64,000 nucleotides of DNA. It comes from Lantana camara. Its lineage: Eukaryota > Streptophyta > Magnoliopsida > Lamiales > Verbenaceae. The notes below the pieces were generated by a model, which saw only the letters and a program-made list of their open reading frames with translations, was not told where the DNA came from and searched no databases. The translations under genes were made by a program, and so were the position numbers. The stretch is from the NCBI GenBank assembly GCA_037501455.1, contig CM074860.1, positions 41,488,501 through 41,552,500 of the forward strand, written 5' to 3'. This document shows positions 11,485 to 24,032 of this stretch, one piece after another (within the stretch, counting starts at the first letter, position 1; each line of letters opens with the position of its first letter).

Positions 11485-12696
11485 CCTTCTGGGCGAGAAA
11501 AAGAGACAGAAACAGGGGTTGCTCGAAGGGGAAGGAGAAGGAAGCAAAAACCACCTCAAAGCTCAACCAAAACACTCCAAATTGAAGGCATAAGTTCATG
11601 TAAACATGCTCTATCATATATCTCAAATTCAAGCAATGAAACCAAGTATATAACAAGTTGCCATTAAAGCTCAAGCAAGATGCAACAATGGTGTTTCAAG
11701 TTCGGGGCAAGAAACGGGCACAAATCTAGCAAATAAATGACAAGCACACTCACGGGAGAAACATACTAAAATTCTAGCTCAAATAGATCACATATAAACA
11801 CATTAGGAACAAATTCTCATTTATAATCACTATTCATCATCTTCATGAAAGGTATGAATCTGAGCAAGAAAAACAAGATACAATCGGGAGGAGAAGAAGT
11901 ACGTAACGAGAGGAATACAATAGTTACCTTAGGTCGTTGATCGGACGGTTGGATCTCGAAAACCCGAGCTCAAGGGTTCATGGCCAAAAGGGGGAAAAAT
12001 CCTTCTCTTCTCTCTTCTTCCTTGCTTGTACCTGAAATGAGGGAGAGAGATGAACTTGGCTCCTTTTTGGGGCTGAGTTGAACGGGTCGGGTTGTATGGG
12101 TAGGGTCACGCGGTATCCAGTCCATTCGGATCGGATTTTAAAATGGTAGGGTGATCAAATGGCTTAGAAATTAAAAGGTTAATTCATTGAATCTGAACCA
12201 TTGAAACGAACTCAATGTTAAGGTTGGAATTCGAATCCGAATTCCCCAGCTCAAGGTAGCTACGAAGGCCCAAAACACCCTAATTAAAATTAGGTCCCTA
12301 ACGAGCAATTATTAGACAATTGAGTCTAAGAACAATTTACATAAATTCTAAAGTGCACGCAATTAAATAGAGTTACACGTTGACACGTAGGCATGTGATT
12401 CACTTAAATCATGTTATTACCGAATTAAACTCTCACGTGACCTCGTATCTGGCTTGCTGGAAAACTGGGGTGTCACATTAGAGTTCAAGAAAAGGTATTT
12501 TTCCTGCTTTTAGCTCAGTGTATGCTGTGTTTCTCGATAATACTCAGGTTTGCGACCATATAAGTGTTCTGTAAGTGTTGCACACTTTGGTTTTTTGCTT
12601 GCTGAAAATTATTTTTTCTTTTTCTCTTTTTTTTTATCTAGAATGTCGACATCGATTTCAAGAAATGAGTCAAAAGTTGGATGTTGTTGACATTGA

Positions 12697-12774
12697 TTAC
12701 AAGCGTATGCTGCTGCTGAAGTCGAAGCTGCTGTAATTTTTGAAAAAGCCTCACAAGATACAAGAACCAAACTC
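12697..12774 (+). other. Exon-like block, Ala/Glu-rich, unknown protein
   Basis: An open stretch encodes AYAAAEVEAAVIFEKASQDT and a few more residues and runs into a consensus donor (AAACTC|GTAAGT). The composition suggests a helical segment. The start of the exon is unclear and no family was recognised. In copy 2 (about 30888-30966) one codon differs (CTGAAG to CTCAAG). Confidence 0.3.
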
Positions 12775-14071
12775 GTAAGTTCTTTCTTTTTAATAAATGT
12801 TCGGCACTTTGATTGATGGGATTTGCGAATTGCTTAAGATGGCTTTGAGTTGATAATAAGTGTGCTCATGTGGAAGAGGGTATTAAAAAGTTCAAAGATG
12901 AATGCATCTTTTACATTCTCCTTTCGGTTTATTTTTTTATTATAAAAGGTTTGAGCAAAGTTAAAGACTATGAGTAGATCAAGGGAAATTTTCTTAATAT
13001 CAGAAAGCTGAAACTAAAGGGGATATGCAGTTCCTGGACCAACTTTAAATGAAAATTTGGTTCGAAATGAACAAATCAAAGAACCGGATTATTAATACGC
13101 CACTTATTGTTCTCCATTTGTTATCTTTGTCATCAGCACCAAATTCAACGCGAACGAAGAAACATGATTTATTCTATAATACCTTATGTGGGAAATCAAC
13201 CATTTACATAGTTAGAACTTAAAAGTAGCAATGCAACAACTGTGTTACATGGATGAGTTTAAACAGTGCAGATCCATATGTAGCTAGGGGGTGACTGACC
13301 TCCTCGACATCAAAAGTACACCCATATACATAATATTAGTGGTGGATGGTTGACAGTGCTTGGCTGCATAGTGACCCCTTTCTTTTTTATAATTGTTCCC
13401 ATTTAATTTTTACTGTGAAGAAGTAAGTTATAATATTTGTTTAAGTGGAGAGTATTTTGAATTTTGACAGCTTGTATGCAGCGAGTGCAAACATAAATTT
13501 CGAACTCATACAAACTCTTTTTTTAAAGCTGTTTCAGTGGCACCTAACCAACATACTAAGCTTTATCTATGTTAAATTTCGTGTTCATCCGAGTCCGTTT
13601 GATACCCGAAAATAATTTCAAACCACACTGCTGTCCCCAGTTTTCTGATCTGACTTTGGGGACTGAGCAGATGGGGTAAACCCGTGAATTTTAAAAACCT
13701 ATTTTATAGAGAAGTACGTATATGTGTTGGGAGTATATCTATAAAATTTCATAATTTTCCGACTTCATTTGATGTGGTAAAAATACTTGTCTTTGAAAGG
13801 TATCGTTGCAGCGAAGTTGCTGTACTCTCCCGACTTTACACAAAAATCTGTATTCGTGCAAAAATCTCTAGGAATTGAGGCCAATTCCATTTGGAAGAAA
13901 AGGTTGTCTAGTTTACTAGGAATTTTACGTCTCGTCAAAATACCCGCCGAGCAATAAGTTATGTCGAATTTTCTACAATTTGTGCATGTATAGAGTTTCT
14001 GCATAAATGTGTTTGTGTGAATACAAGTTGACTAAAACTAGTCTTTTTTCTCTTTATACTATTTTGCAGGA

Positions 14072-14142
14072 TCTAATTTCCAAGCTCAACGTTAGATATG
14101 ACATTGTTATCTGTTGGATTTGGAGCTGCATCATACTAAGGT
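14072..14142 (+). other. Exon-like block, second copy, frame-shifted
   Basis: Preceded by TATTTTGCAG and followed by AAG|GTGGGT. It aligns with 8512-8583 (GATC..ATTTC.AA.CT.AA..TT.G) but is one base shorter, so the frame is lost midway. Downstream, 14690-14740 also matches 8641-8690. An internal duplication of at least 0.2 kb has therefore occurred within the CACTA. Confidence 0.4.
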
Positions 14143-15271
14143 GGGTACACGTATGCTGAAATTTAATGAAATGTGCTGATATTTGCAAAATTGCCTGTTG
14201 TGTTTATTTTAAGTGTTAATGCAAAAATATTGAGATTTTGAAAAATTAGTGGACAAGATTATGTAAATGCCTTTGAAAGACTTTGCTGAAAATGAAAATA
14301 GAACTTTATCTTACTCCAGATTAATTAGCAATTTTGAAACTAGAAAGCTTTTTATCTTTTTGTTGTTTCTTGATTTTAGGTTCTTTGTTTGAATAGAAAA
14401 GCTTACTATTTCAGTTTTTTCCCCTTGATTATAAATTGAAAAGCTAACTTCAGAATCTATTTCAGAATATTATGAAGCATTAGTTTAAGCGTGCATCTTT
14501 CATCGGACATCAACGAGTTATCCGAACTGCAGATTCTGTAAGTCACATCCTTTTGATATGAAAAGCTCCTGAAATTTGATTATTTGTGTACGTTTGACAT
14601 GAAATATGAAGTTACATTCTGCCACTTTTGTTTGACAAATTAACAAAATATGAAGTCGCATTTATTTGATTGAAAACTGAAAGGTGTATGCTTTTTGTTT
14701 GTGAATTGCATCTGCTGAAATACATGAAGTTTGTGTACAGTTTTGAAATCGAATTTGAAAGTGGAATTAACACTTTTGCATGAAGTGTTGTTAATTAGAT
14801 CATTCAGCTTTATTAACACTTTACTAAAGTTACATATTCATATCACCTCATATGTAATTATATGCAAATGATCGAGGGTTACAAAATTTAGAAGTATTTC
14901 TCCTCATCAAATTTAATTTTTCAAAAGAGTAATTGTATTCATTTTAATTTTTTGTCTTTATAAGTGAGAAACAAAATTACTTCTTATTTGGTGCAGTTAG
15001 AGATGGAGATTATTGACTCTATAATTTCGTTTTTCTTATACGGCGGAAGATTTAAACATTCCCATTTTGAAAAAATAAAAACAAAACATCTTAATTCCTA
15101 TAAGATGCAATAATATAGAGAATTTGTAGCATAAAATTTGTTTTATCAACCGAGATAATCTTTATCTGTCATAATATTAGCACACTAATTGTTCTTCCTC
15201 CAAAATTACTTTTTAGTAATTTTGCTTTTCAAGATGGTCCAAAAAAGGATTTAAAATATTATCATCACCAG

Positions 15272-16741
15272 TGGCTCCTTCTCCATCTGTAGCATTAGCT
15301 CCACAACCATCATTTTCTCCTCCACAACCATCACACTCTCCTACACAGCCATCACTATCTCCATCTCATACATCTGCATCTCCTACTCAGCCAATTATTG
15401 ATTCGAAATCTACATCACCACTTTGCCTGTGTGCACCATCATCCACCGGTAAAGCAAAATTGGAGCCCACTGGGAATACGTAGGTATAGAACATAAAGTT
15501 TGTTGTGTCTTCGAATATTTCTGAAGTTTATGCATCTTCGTAATATATATTTATGCAGGTATGTCGATAGTTGGATTGGGACAAACAACATCACTAATGT
15601 CCTGAAATCAAAGTTGACTGAGCCATATAGGACATGGAAAGACATTCCCCGACATGATGCTGCTGAATGGTTCGAGGAGTGGAAGGTATTAATCATTACA
15701 TTTGTTTATTTAATTATTTATAACATAAATTAAATATTAAAAATGTTATATTTTATTGTTATTTGATTTTTATTTTACAGAAATATGTACATTGGGATCC
15801 ACAACATGAGCAGCATATGAGAACTGCATTTGAGTTTGTTGGAGCGAAACGTTTGGCTGATCATTATAATAGGATTAGACACAAAGGTGAGAAGCCAAGA
15901 TGGATATTACAGAGAGTTTATGACAACTTGTATGAATGGTGGAAGACCGAAGAGTTCACATCTAAATCTTTGAAAAACAAGAAAAATAGGGCATCCACTA
16001 AAGGAGGTGTACTTCATACAGGTGGAAGCATTTCAGCTGCTACTATTCGAAGAAGATTGGTTAGTCATTACCTTAACAATATTTAACAATTAGCTTAGTT
16101 TGTGTTCGAATAAGTTATCAAGTGTACATTATTTGCAGAGCGAGAGGGAAGACAGAGAAGTAGACCATGAAGAGATATTCAAGATGACTCGAATCAGAAA
16201 GTTGGATAAAAAACAAATAACAAATGAGAATGTTGGAAATAATGATGAAGGCGGTCAACCAAGTAAACAAAGTGATGATGTGGGTAGAGCTATGTGGGTC
16301 GACGAGCGTTCGAGCTCAACATGGGTTAGTTTGATTGTATTTATGAGTAATTAATAATTTATTAAAGGTTTATCCACAATCATAATAACCACTTCCGGAT
16401 ATATATTACTGTAGGAGCTTTACATGAAGTTGAAAAAGGATAGAAACCAAAAAGTAGCTCTACTAGGTGAGGACGAGAGGGTTAACTTGCCTACCGATTT
16501 TGAATTACTTATTCAAGCTGGTGGGGGGCCAAACAAGAAAGGTGAGGTGTATGGGATGCCATACTTGAAAAGCAAATGCTCACGTACAAAAACTCCCACT
16601 AACTCTCAAGGTTGCTCTACTACCTCAGCCCCATTGTCGGAGTTGGATGAGTTGAGAAGACAACAACAGCAAGTGCTTGAAGAACAAGCTGTATTACGAC
16701 AACAAATGCAGGAGCAGAAGGTTGGGATACGCCAACAGTAG
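15272..16741 (+). CDS. CACTA Ptta/En/Spm-type (TNP1/TnpA-like) gene, five visible exons
   Basis: Exons read from splice signals are 15272-15479, 15559-15685, 15781-16059, 16139-16324 and 16415-16741. Phases agree at every junction: phase 2 at the first, phase 0 at the others. Domains in order: a Pro/Ser-rich stretch with PSFSPPQPSHSPTQPS; a plant transposase (Ptta/En/Spm) domain with YVDSWIG, EWFEEWK, YVHWDP, GAKRLADHYNRIRHK, NRASTKGG and LHTGGS; an acidic linker; and a Gln/Glu-rich C-terminal helix (LDELRRQQQQVLEEQ) likely to form a coiled coil. Proteins of this type are thought to bind CACTA subterminal repeats; they are not the DDE catalytic subunit. The stop at 16739 is followed by 30 open codons to a second stop at 16832, so it may be a recent nonsense change. 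The first exon lacks an ATG, so upstream exons are missing or unrecognised. Confidence 0.8.
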
Positions 16742-16834
16742 GATCAGATTTTATCCGTCATAGCAGCAATGACGGCTATGTTTCAACAACAACGGAATTC
16801 AGATCCCGATGTCCAACGTCGCTCAAATGACTAG

Positions 16835-18529
16835 GCAAATACTACTATGGTTTAAGTTATGTTGTGTGCTTGTTGTGTTGGTCTTGATTGTGGTGTTGGT
16901 GGTGCTGGGGGCTGAATTTGGAACTAATGTTGTGTTGGTGCTGATCTGTTGGTGTGAGTGCTGAATTTGGAACTGTTGTTGTTGGTGTTAATTGTGTATA
17001 ATGCTACATTTAATTGGCCCAGTGGTAAGTTGAGGTTTGACTCTTCGGGTGATAGAATTTATAGCAATTATATAAGTCAACTGTTGGAATTGGGTTTCTA
17101 TTGTGTGGCCTACGTACTGCATATGTGATCATCATTTAGCAACAACCTTTGCACTGCTTCTGTACTTCATCTGTTGATTCATTTTATGTTTTTCGATTTT
17201 TTTTCCCCGGAATTGCTTTGTGAAAATTGAATTTGTTGTTCTTGGGGATTGCAGCAGAAGTGATGGACACGAATTGGGGGTGAGGGGGGAGCAGTGGGTG
17301 AAGGTTCTTTCGTGGGAGCCTAGGGCTTTCATCTATCACAACTTTTTGGTAAGTTTTGATTATGTATCGGCTATATGTTTTCCTTTTTGATATCCTAGTT
17401 TGATCGTATCTGGAATGTGAGTCGTCTTGGATATCTAATTTTATGTTTGTTTTTTGTGCTTCCGGGTTTTCTTCATGATTTGGTTATTTGTTGGCTTTTG
17501 TTGATGAACTACGATGATTATTAGGAGGTTAAAGTGCAGGCACAGGTTGAAACTGCTTATTTCTTAAATGCAATTCCAATTCCTGATTGCTTAGGATATT
17601 GATTATTGATCCACTTCATCTACTATTTATCCTAATTTGGGGATTAGTATGTGGCACGTAATGTAGGTAGTGAGATTCACAAAGAAAATCACTTGTTCCA
17701 TTTTGCAGATTAATGAAAGACTCCAACATGTCATTGCTTCATAAGAAACTGACTTGATGATAGATAAGTCAATTAAAGTAATGCACCTTTGCACGTTCCC
17801 TAAAGAATTGTAGATTACTTTTGTGTCATATTTTGAATTTGATGATTGTGTTTGGGGGCCATGATATTAGGACATCAGTTTGGGCTCAAAAGCTTTGTAT
17901 CTTGTTGAAATCGACTTATATGAAGCAAAAGTTTTCATGAACCCTTCTTATGTTGCAAAAGTTTTATTTGGCTCGACATAAAACTTGTATTAACCGTCTA
18001 AGGTGCTGACAGTCTAAGGACGAATGTGAGTATCTGATAAATGTTGCTATATCACTTTGATTCATTATCTTCTATATTCATGCATTTACGTGTCTTTAAA
18101 GTTTAAATCCTTAGTCACCAAATAACCTTTGTAGGTTTAATGTTTTTATTGACAGATCAAACAATTTAAATGGCTTAAGTGGCGATACAACAACACTAGG
18201 TAAATTTTCAAATGGTGGAGAGAAGTTTTCGCTTCATATCTAGTGTTGGCGTATTTTACTTAGTGTACATTGGCATAATGTGGATTTGTGTAATAGTACA
18301 CAAAGAATTTGTAATTCAGTAGATTTTATCGAATTTCGTGTAGTTGGTTGTGTTATTACAATATTGTTAGATTTATGGGCATGATTGAATTTCTAAATTA
18401 TTGTTGGCATATTACACATTATTGTTGAATTTTACGTTTTTTATTATTTTATTCTGGGTATATAATTTCTGAAATACAGGTTCAAAATTCGAAAAATAAA
18501 AAACTGAAAAATTAAAATTACTATCCATC
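16835..18529 (+). other. CACTA 3' interior, non-coding
   Basis: 1.7 kb of T/G-rich DNA after the Ptta-type gene, probably 3' untranslated and spacer sequence. No frame above about 66 codons and no domain. From 18278 the sequence is shared with the left edge of the window (100 onward). The 16835-18277 part occurs only once here because copy 2 is truncated and copy 0 lies outside. Confidence 0.55.
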
Positions 18530-19201
18530 TTCCGACGAAAATTGCGACGAACATCGTATAAAAAATTTCAGAATTTACTATTTTTTTTTTTGTTTGAAAA
18601 TCGTCTGAAAGTTCGTCTGAAAATCATCTGAAACTTCGTCTGAAAGAAATTGAATTTCGTCTGAAATTCCAGACGAACATATTTGGTCGGAATTTTTCCT
18701 CGCAAAATAATTTCAGACGAACATATTTGGTCGGAATATTTCCTCGCAAAATGATTTCAGATGAACGTTTTTGGTCGGAATTTTTCCTCGCAAAACAATT
18801 TCAGACGAACATTTTTGGTCGAAAAAACGCCGGAAAAAGATATGAGGAAAATTGGGCCGATGTATTTTCGTCGGAAATGTCGTCGTAATTTCGTCTGAAA
18901 ATGAAAATTTGGTCCATATATTATCGTCCGAATTTCGTCGGAAAATGAGTTCGCCCGAAATTTGTAAATTTCAGGTGAGATCATTTTTCGTCTAAGCTTC
19001 GTCGGAATTTGGTCGGAAAATTAGTTCGTCGGAAGTTTCATCGGAAAAGTCGTCTGAATTTGACTCCGACGAGGGTTGTTCCGACCAAAATATGTTCGTC
19101 TGAAACTCGTCTGAATTTCGTCGGAAACCTTGGATTTCAGACGAAAAAGTCCAAATTGTCGTATGAAATTTTCGTCTGAAGTCGGCTGTTTTTTTGTAGT
19201 G
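18530..19201 (+). repeat. CACTA right subterminal repeats and terminal repeat
   Basis: Dense CGTCTGAAA, CAGACGAA and GTCGGAA words, with the 44-bp tandem array at 18666-18824, then the TTTTTTTGTAGTG end. Nearly identical to 350-1022. Confidence 0.85.
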
Positions 19202-19733
19202 AAAATAGAGAGAATCAAATCTCCCTTTCACTCAAGCACACAAGCGGAGTCAGAAATTATAACAATCAACAAGTATCACAGTTGACAGATATAACACATA
19301 ACAACAAGGATTAACCAAATAAAGAATGCCTGGATGCTCGTGCCATGAATGATTAGTGTACCGCTCACTGTAGTGTTGAAATCTTGACCATAAAGTTGCG
19401 ATGATGTCATGGAAGTTGTTTAAGTTGTTGTTGAAGCAGCCCTGTAGATAAAACACTAAAGTTGGTGCATGAGAGTTAGATGTGCAAATGAAATGCGGCA
19501 CTTAAGTCACGTAAGTACAACAATTAAATGTAATTGCAAGTACATGATAAAGTGTTAATCATAGTTGTAGCACACACATAGTCACATAACTCGATACAAT
19601 TCAAACTGAGGAAACAGAATTACAGGCCAAACGGATGCAATGCGCACATATTCCTATGCCGTACGACCTAGACTGACATGACACGACTCCAGAGCACCGG
19701 TTCTGAACCTGGTAGCTCTGATACCACTTAAGA
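19202..19733 (-). mobile_element. Family G internal region, primer-side half (copy 2)
   Basis: Same content as 1023-1551, with a 3-bp insertion near 19430 and a few substitutions. The tRNA-Met primer-binding site is at 19715-19726. Begins with AAA, the right-hand target-site copy of the complete CACTA. Confidence 0.8.
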
Positions 19734-22700
19734 TGTAACGCCCCAAGCGGTGGGGCATCACACCCCCGCACTATGACCCAACACGTGTACGAAATGGAGA
19801 GTCCACAAACACACCAAGTCATAGCGAACGGGTGACAAATGAAGAACGCACCCACTAGCTAGGCGGTACCTAACCCTGTACGAATGAAAAGATGCAAAAC
19901 CCGACAGCGGAAGCAATGCGAAAAGCCAACTTTCCAAAAACTTTTCATACTTTAAACATACCGCGCATTATGAGTATAAAATCAACTACACGGGTTCAAC
20001 TAATCCAGCAAACCTGTCCTATCCTGTCCCGAACAATTACACAATAAAACGGGTTCAACTAATCCAAGCACCTGTCCTAACCTGTCCCGAAATTCCAAAC
20101 ATTCAATTCATAAATCCAAACCTGCACAGAACATATCTTATACAGAATTTACGAATTATAAATCAGAACAAAATACTTAACAAACTGAAACGTGTAGACA
20201 CAGACTCAGAAGACACGACACACCGCCGCCTAGCACGAACTCCAATGCGAACCCAAACCGAAACCAGCACACTAAAAACATAAACGGGGAGGGGTCAGTC
20301 CAAAGACTGAGCGAGGGGCTACCCACACACACCTACATATATATAGAGCACAGCACGTAGAAGAAGCAACGTTCCTGAACCCGGGGTTAGGTTTTGCACG
20401 CCAAAACATTTCCCGTGATAATATACATATAGGGAGACTTATCAAACAGACCAAACAAATCTGAAATCAAAGGTTTCTTAAGGCACAAACTCAGATTCAT
20501 GCAGACTTAGCACACATACCGGAACGTAACTCATTAGTATAAAAGTATACCAGTTTTTATCTTAATTTAAGAATCTACCCCCGTTTCACGAACCTATGAC
20601 AGACGGACAGACAGAACACTGGGCGGGTACGAATTCAATCCAACCAAACTCCTCAGATCACACACAGACATAAACAAACGGAAATCAAAACAAACATACC
20701 TTCCTTTACACCGTTTGGGGAAGAGAGGTGCCCCTCTCAACCCACCACAGAACGAAACATGTGAACCGGAGGATCCCGCCGGGTTCCTTCGACGGCCAGC
20801 CAAAATGCGCTCCGTCGGCATAGGAGAACTAAGTCTCCCGTTGGTGGAGAAGTGCACAGGGGTCGTAACCGGCGACCCCATGGTCATCCCGGGTCTCCCT
20901 TACGCACAACTCCGGGGGCCATCACACAGATAAACAGACATATATCGGAAACTTAACCCGCCACACACAGACAGACAGACAGACATATCTCATGCATATC
21001 GTACTTATCATATCGTACGTACATATCACGCAGACTGACCTCGAAATCATAACATATCAAAGCTAAGCATACATAGGCTCGTACATAGCGTTTCTTACTT
21101 TCAAACTTATGACAAAACCATCAAAGTACATATTTCACACATATATACGTATATACAAAGTTTATAAACCGCACACATTCGAAAACGGACACATTGCAAT
21201 AGGGTATAACTATAACCTAACCTCACCTGGCACCAAACACAGCCGAAGACACAGCAGATGGTTCACCCCGGAACCTGTACGACTCACTTGTCACCACCCC
21301 GGGTGCACCTGTACCAACTGGACACACAAAACATAACACACGACTCAGACTCAGACTTAAACAACCCCAAAGAGACGCACGGCAAATGCAATCACACAAG
21401 CAGGGATTAAATGCCTAGCAATTATTTGCAGAAGAAACATTACATAATTTAATCAAATCATATTGTTCATTTATCACATAAACAAATCATGGATTGTATA
21501 TCAAATTTAATTAACGAAGTTTACTTAATTCATTTCATGCAAATTCACGTAGCACCTATCACACCAATTGACACATATTAATAAATCAAATAAATCATAA
21601 TAGTATGCTTCCTAATTCATACAAATTTCACGAGATTACAAATCAAATTCTAACCCTACTCAATTCATACAATTCATATTTTACATATTCAATTCATGTA
21701 TTACATATTAGATTTAATTAGTAAGGTTTACCAAGTCAAATTAAACAATTCATACTTTTCCAGAAATTACACAAACACCCCTTCTTAAATTAAACAATTA
21801 ACAAATTCAACAAACCAGAATCAAATTGCAAATCAAGATGTTCAAACATATCAAATTATATTTCATACAATCATTTAATATACATTGAAGTACAATTCGA
21901 TCGGCAAATCAAGTATATCGCGTTAAAATCACAATTAGAACAAATAATTAAATATTCACAATTATACAAATAAATTCACAGAAAATAAACCGAGTGTCCG
22001 ATTAACGAATGGAAAGCAGCAACGGACTCACCATAACGAGACGGACATTCTGTCCGAAGCCCGCCGGATCACCGCCACCGGAGCCGCCGGAACAGTGGCG
22101 GGATGCCACTCGGCCGCCGCCGGAGCGTGTCGAAAAAATCCCGAAAAATCATCCGTGCAAGTACTCCTCGTGCTCGTTCCAATTCCTCAACCAATCTCTG
22201 CAAATTCCAAGCCAATTATCACCAATTTCAAATCCAAGAATGCGAAAACCCTAAAATCTTCAAACTTCAATTACTTTCAAACCGGTGAACCAAAATGAGA
22301 TCCGAAGAGGCATCGGCTTACCCTTGACGAGCTTTACGAAAGCCCTAAGCTTTCTCACCGGAAAAATCCCCAAAGCTAGCACTACCCCTATGCTGCCACG
22401 ATTCGCCGCCAATCGGCCAAATCTGGAGTCGCGTGATCAATGGCCACTAGTTCTCGTCGTTCCGAACAACTTTCGTGAAGGGCCCGAGGCCAAAAGATTG
22501 TCGGAAAAGGGCCCCGTTGGCCGCCGAAGTTTCTGCCGCCGCCCACGTCGGCGGAACCACCACCTACGGCCAAAATTGGGTGAAATCGATGCTAGGAATG
22601 AACACGAGATAGTCAAAAACCTTGGAAAACACTAACCTTCGTCGAAAAAGACCACCGCAAATGTCCAAGGCTACGCCGGGGACGTCCTCATCATGGGTCT

Positions 22701-23331
22701 GGGGCGCGTGTCGCAGGAATCCCAATGGAAACCGCCGCGAGGGGCGGCGAAGTGGTGGTGGTCCGCCCCCTTTTCTGCCGCGACCAAAAATCACTAAAAC
22801 GGGCCTCCTCCGCTCGTCGGTTGGTCGAGATCTTGGTACGGTTGTGACCGCGTCGTCGAGCTTTCCGAAATGGACTATTGGATCATCGAAATCCGTCGAG
22901 AAACGAGTGAGTTCCGGGTAGTACATGAAAACACACCGTGAGTGTGTGTGAACAGTGAAAGCATCGCGGGAGAGAGAGAGAGAACGCTGAAACTGGAGTT
23001 ATGGCATGCAAAACGAGGATCAAGGTATTATATCTCGGGTCCTCGTACACGAAACCGGTCGGAAGAAGTGGTTAACGACGTCAGAATTGGGCAAACTTAG
23101 AGTCTACGGACTCGTCTCGATGCCCCGAACGCGTTGAGCGGGTCAAAATGGTCAAAATCTTGTTCGAACGATAAATGACCGAAAAACCCCTGAAAAGAGA
23201 AAATTACAAAGGGGCCCCTAAACTCTAAAAGAGTTCAAAATAGGGCCACACAAAACACAAAATCACATAATTAAACACGTAAAAGGTTGAAACGTGACGT
23301 ACCTTATAAATCGGACGAGCGGGATGTTACA
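19734..23331 (-). mobile_element. Family G long terminal repeat G2 (3.6 kb)
   Basis: It begins TGTAACGCCCC and ends GGGATGTTACA and aligns with G1 over its full length, with sparse substitutions (for example ACACCCCC for ACATCCCC near 19761). Internal sequence lies on both sides, as with G1. The promoter hairpin TCAGTC-CAAA-GACTGA is at 20295-20310 with TATA at 20337-20345. G2 lies between the complete CACTA on its left and the truncated CACTA on its right. Confidence 0.85.
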
Positions 23332-24032
23332 AACTCCCCTCCTTCAAAAGGACCTCTCCTCAGGTCCTAAGGTCGGATCTTGAACGAGGCTGAAACGAGT
23401 TCCACTTCAATCTTCCGCTGTGCAACTCTGATCTAGGCGAACTGCAAACTCCTCAGGATACTTCTCCATCAGTTAGTATCAACTCCCTTCATAGTGCCTC
23501 GTTGTCACTGAGGTTCCGCTGAGCACTTGACCGTTGGTCACTTCAAACTCATTCGGTCACCAATAGGCCACTGCACCCGAAGCTCGATACTGTCGCCTCC
23601 TCGTTGCTTGCAGACTGTCGGCAGGTCACGCACAACTAAACTACGACAAACAAGAGAGAATCCCATCTCTCAACACGCAAGAGAGAGAACCCCGTCTCTC
23701 GACACATGAAAGAGAAAACCCCGTTTCTCAAAACACAAAAGAGAGAGCCCCGTCTCTCAAGCACAGAACTGGGAGAACCCCGTCTCTCAACCTAAGTCTG
23801 ACAGATTCCACACCTCCCAGACAATCTAGTTTGAGAAAATCCGACATTTCTCAGACCCTAAATCCAAGGGAATCAATCCAGCATCCCTCGAATACCTAAG
23901 TACAAGAGAATCCAGCATCTCTCGTGCACAGAACTCAGAAAGACTCCAGCATCTTTCCGTCACATATTTAGAGAGAATCCAGCATCTCTCTAACACACGA
24001 GTAGGAAGAATTAACATCCCCCTAGCACATAA
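23332..24032 (-). mobile_element. Family G internal region, polypurine-side half (copy 2)
   Basis: Carries the polypurine tract (minus GAAGGAGGGGAGTT), the hairpin AGGACCT..AGGTCCT with one loop change relative to copy 1 (CTCCTC for GTCCTC), and the hairpin array at about 23650-23990. An extra AATC near 23873 lengthens one hairpin spacer. Ends with TAA before the next CACTA. Confidence 0.8.

Larger units (their letters stand above)
9283..12477 (-). mobile_element. Solo LTR S1 inside the CACTA (3.2 kb)
   Basis: It begins TGTGACACCCC and ends GGGGTGTCACA, a perfect 11-bp inverted pair with TG..CA ends, and is flanked by TTAG on both sides (9279-9282 and 12478-12481). No primer-binding site or polypurine tract adjoins it, so it is a solo LTR left by recombination. 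It shares blocks with family G LTRs (GTGAACGGAGACA, TTAGGCGGGACTAGACCCTG, GGGTCAGCC.. hairpin), so it is a relative in minus orientation. Small frames inside (for example 113 codons on minus at 9508-9849) have no recognisable domain. Confidence 0.85.
12478..15270 (+). other. CACTA interior with exon-like scraps
   Basis: T-rich, intron-like DNA lacks an intact gene. Exon-like stretches with splice-like borders occur at about 12697-12774, 14072-14142 and about 14469-14537. All three could belong to a decayed or multi-exon transposon gene, or to captured host DNA. A copy is present at 30669-33458. Confidence 0.5.
5848..19201 (+). mobile_element. Complete CACTA (En/Spm-type) DNA transposon, 13.35 kb
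   Basis: It begins CACTACAAGAAAACAGGC and ends TTTTTTTGTAGTG, imperfect terminal inverted repeats of the CACTA superfamily. The flanks are TAA on the left and AAA on the right. The uninterrupted site at 34811-34830 (CACATAAATAGAGAG) shows that about 3 bp were duplicated, with one mismatch. Both ends have subterminal arrays of CAGACGAA/TCGTCTGAA words. The interior holds one recognisable gene, a Ptta/En/Spm-type gene on plus (15272-16741), a solo LTR (9283-12477) and exon-like scraps. I see no frame for the larger TNP2/TnpD DDE transposase, so the element is probably not self-sufficient. Confidence 0.9.

Noticed and set aside
15271..15483. Translation start at the GTG of the Pro/Ser-rich frame
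   Set aside because: No ATG; the position coincides with a CAG splice acceptor, so this is an internal exon rather than the start of the protein.
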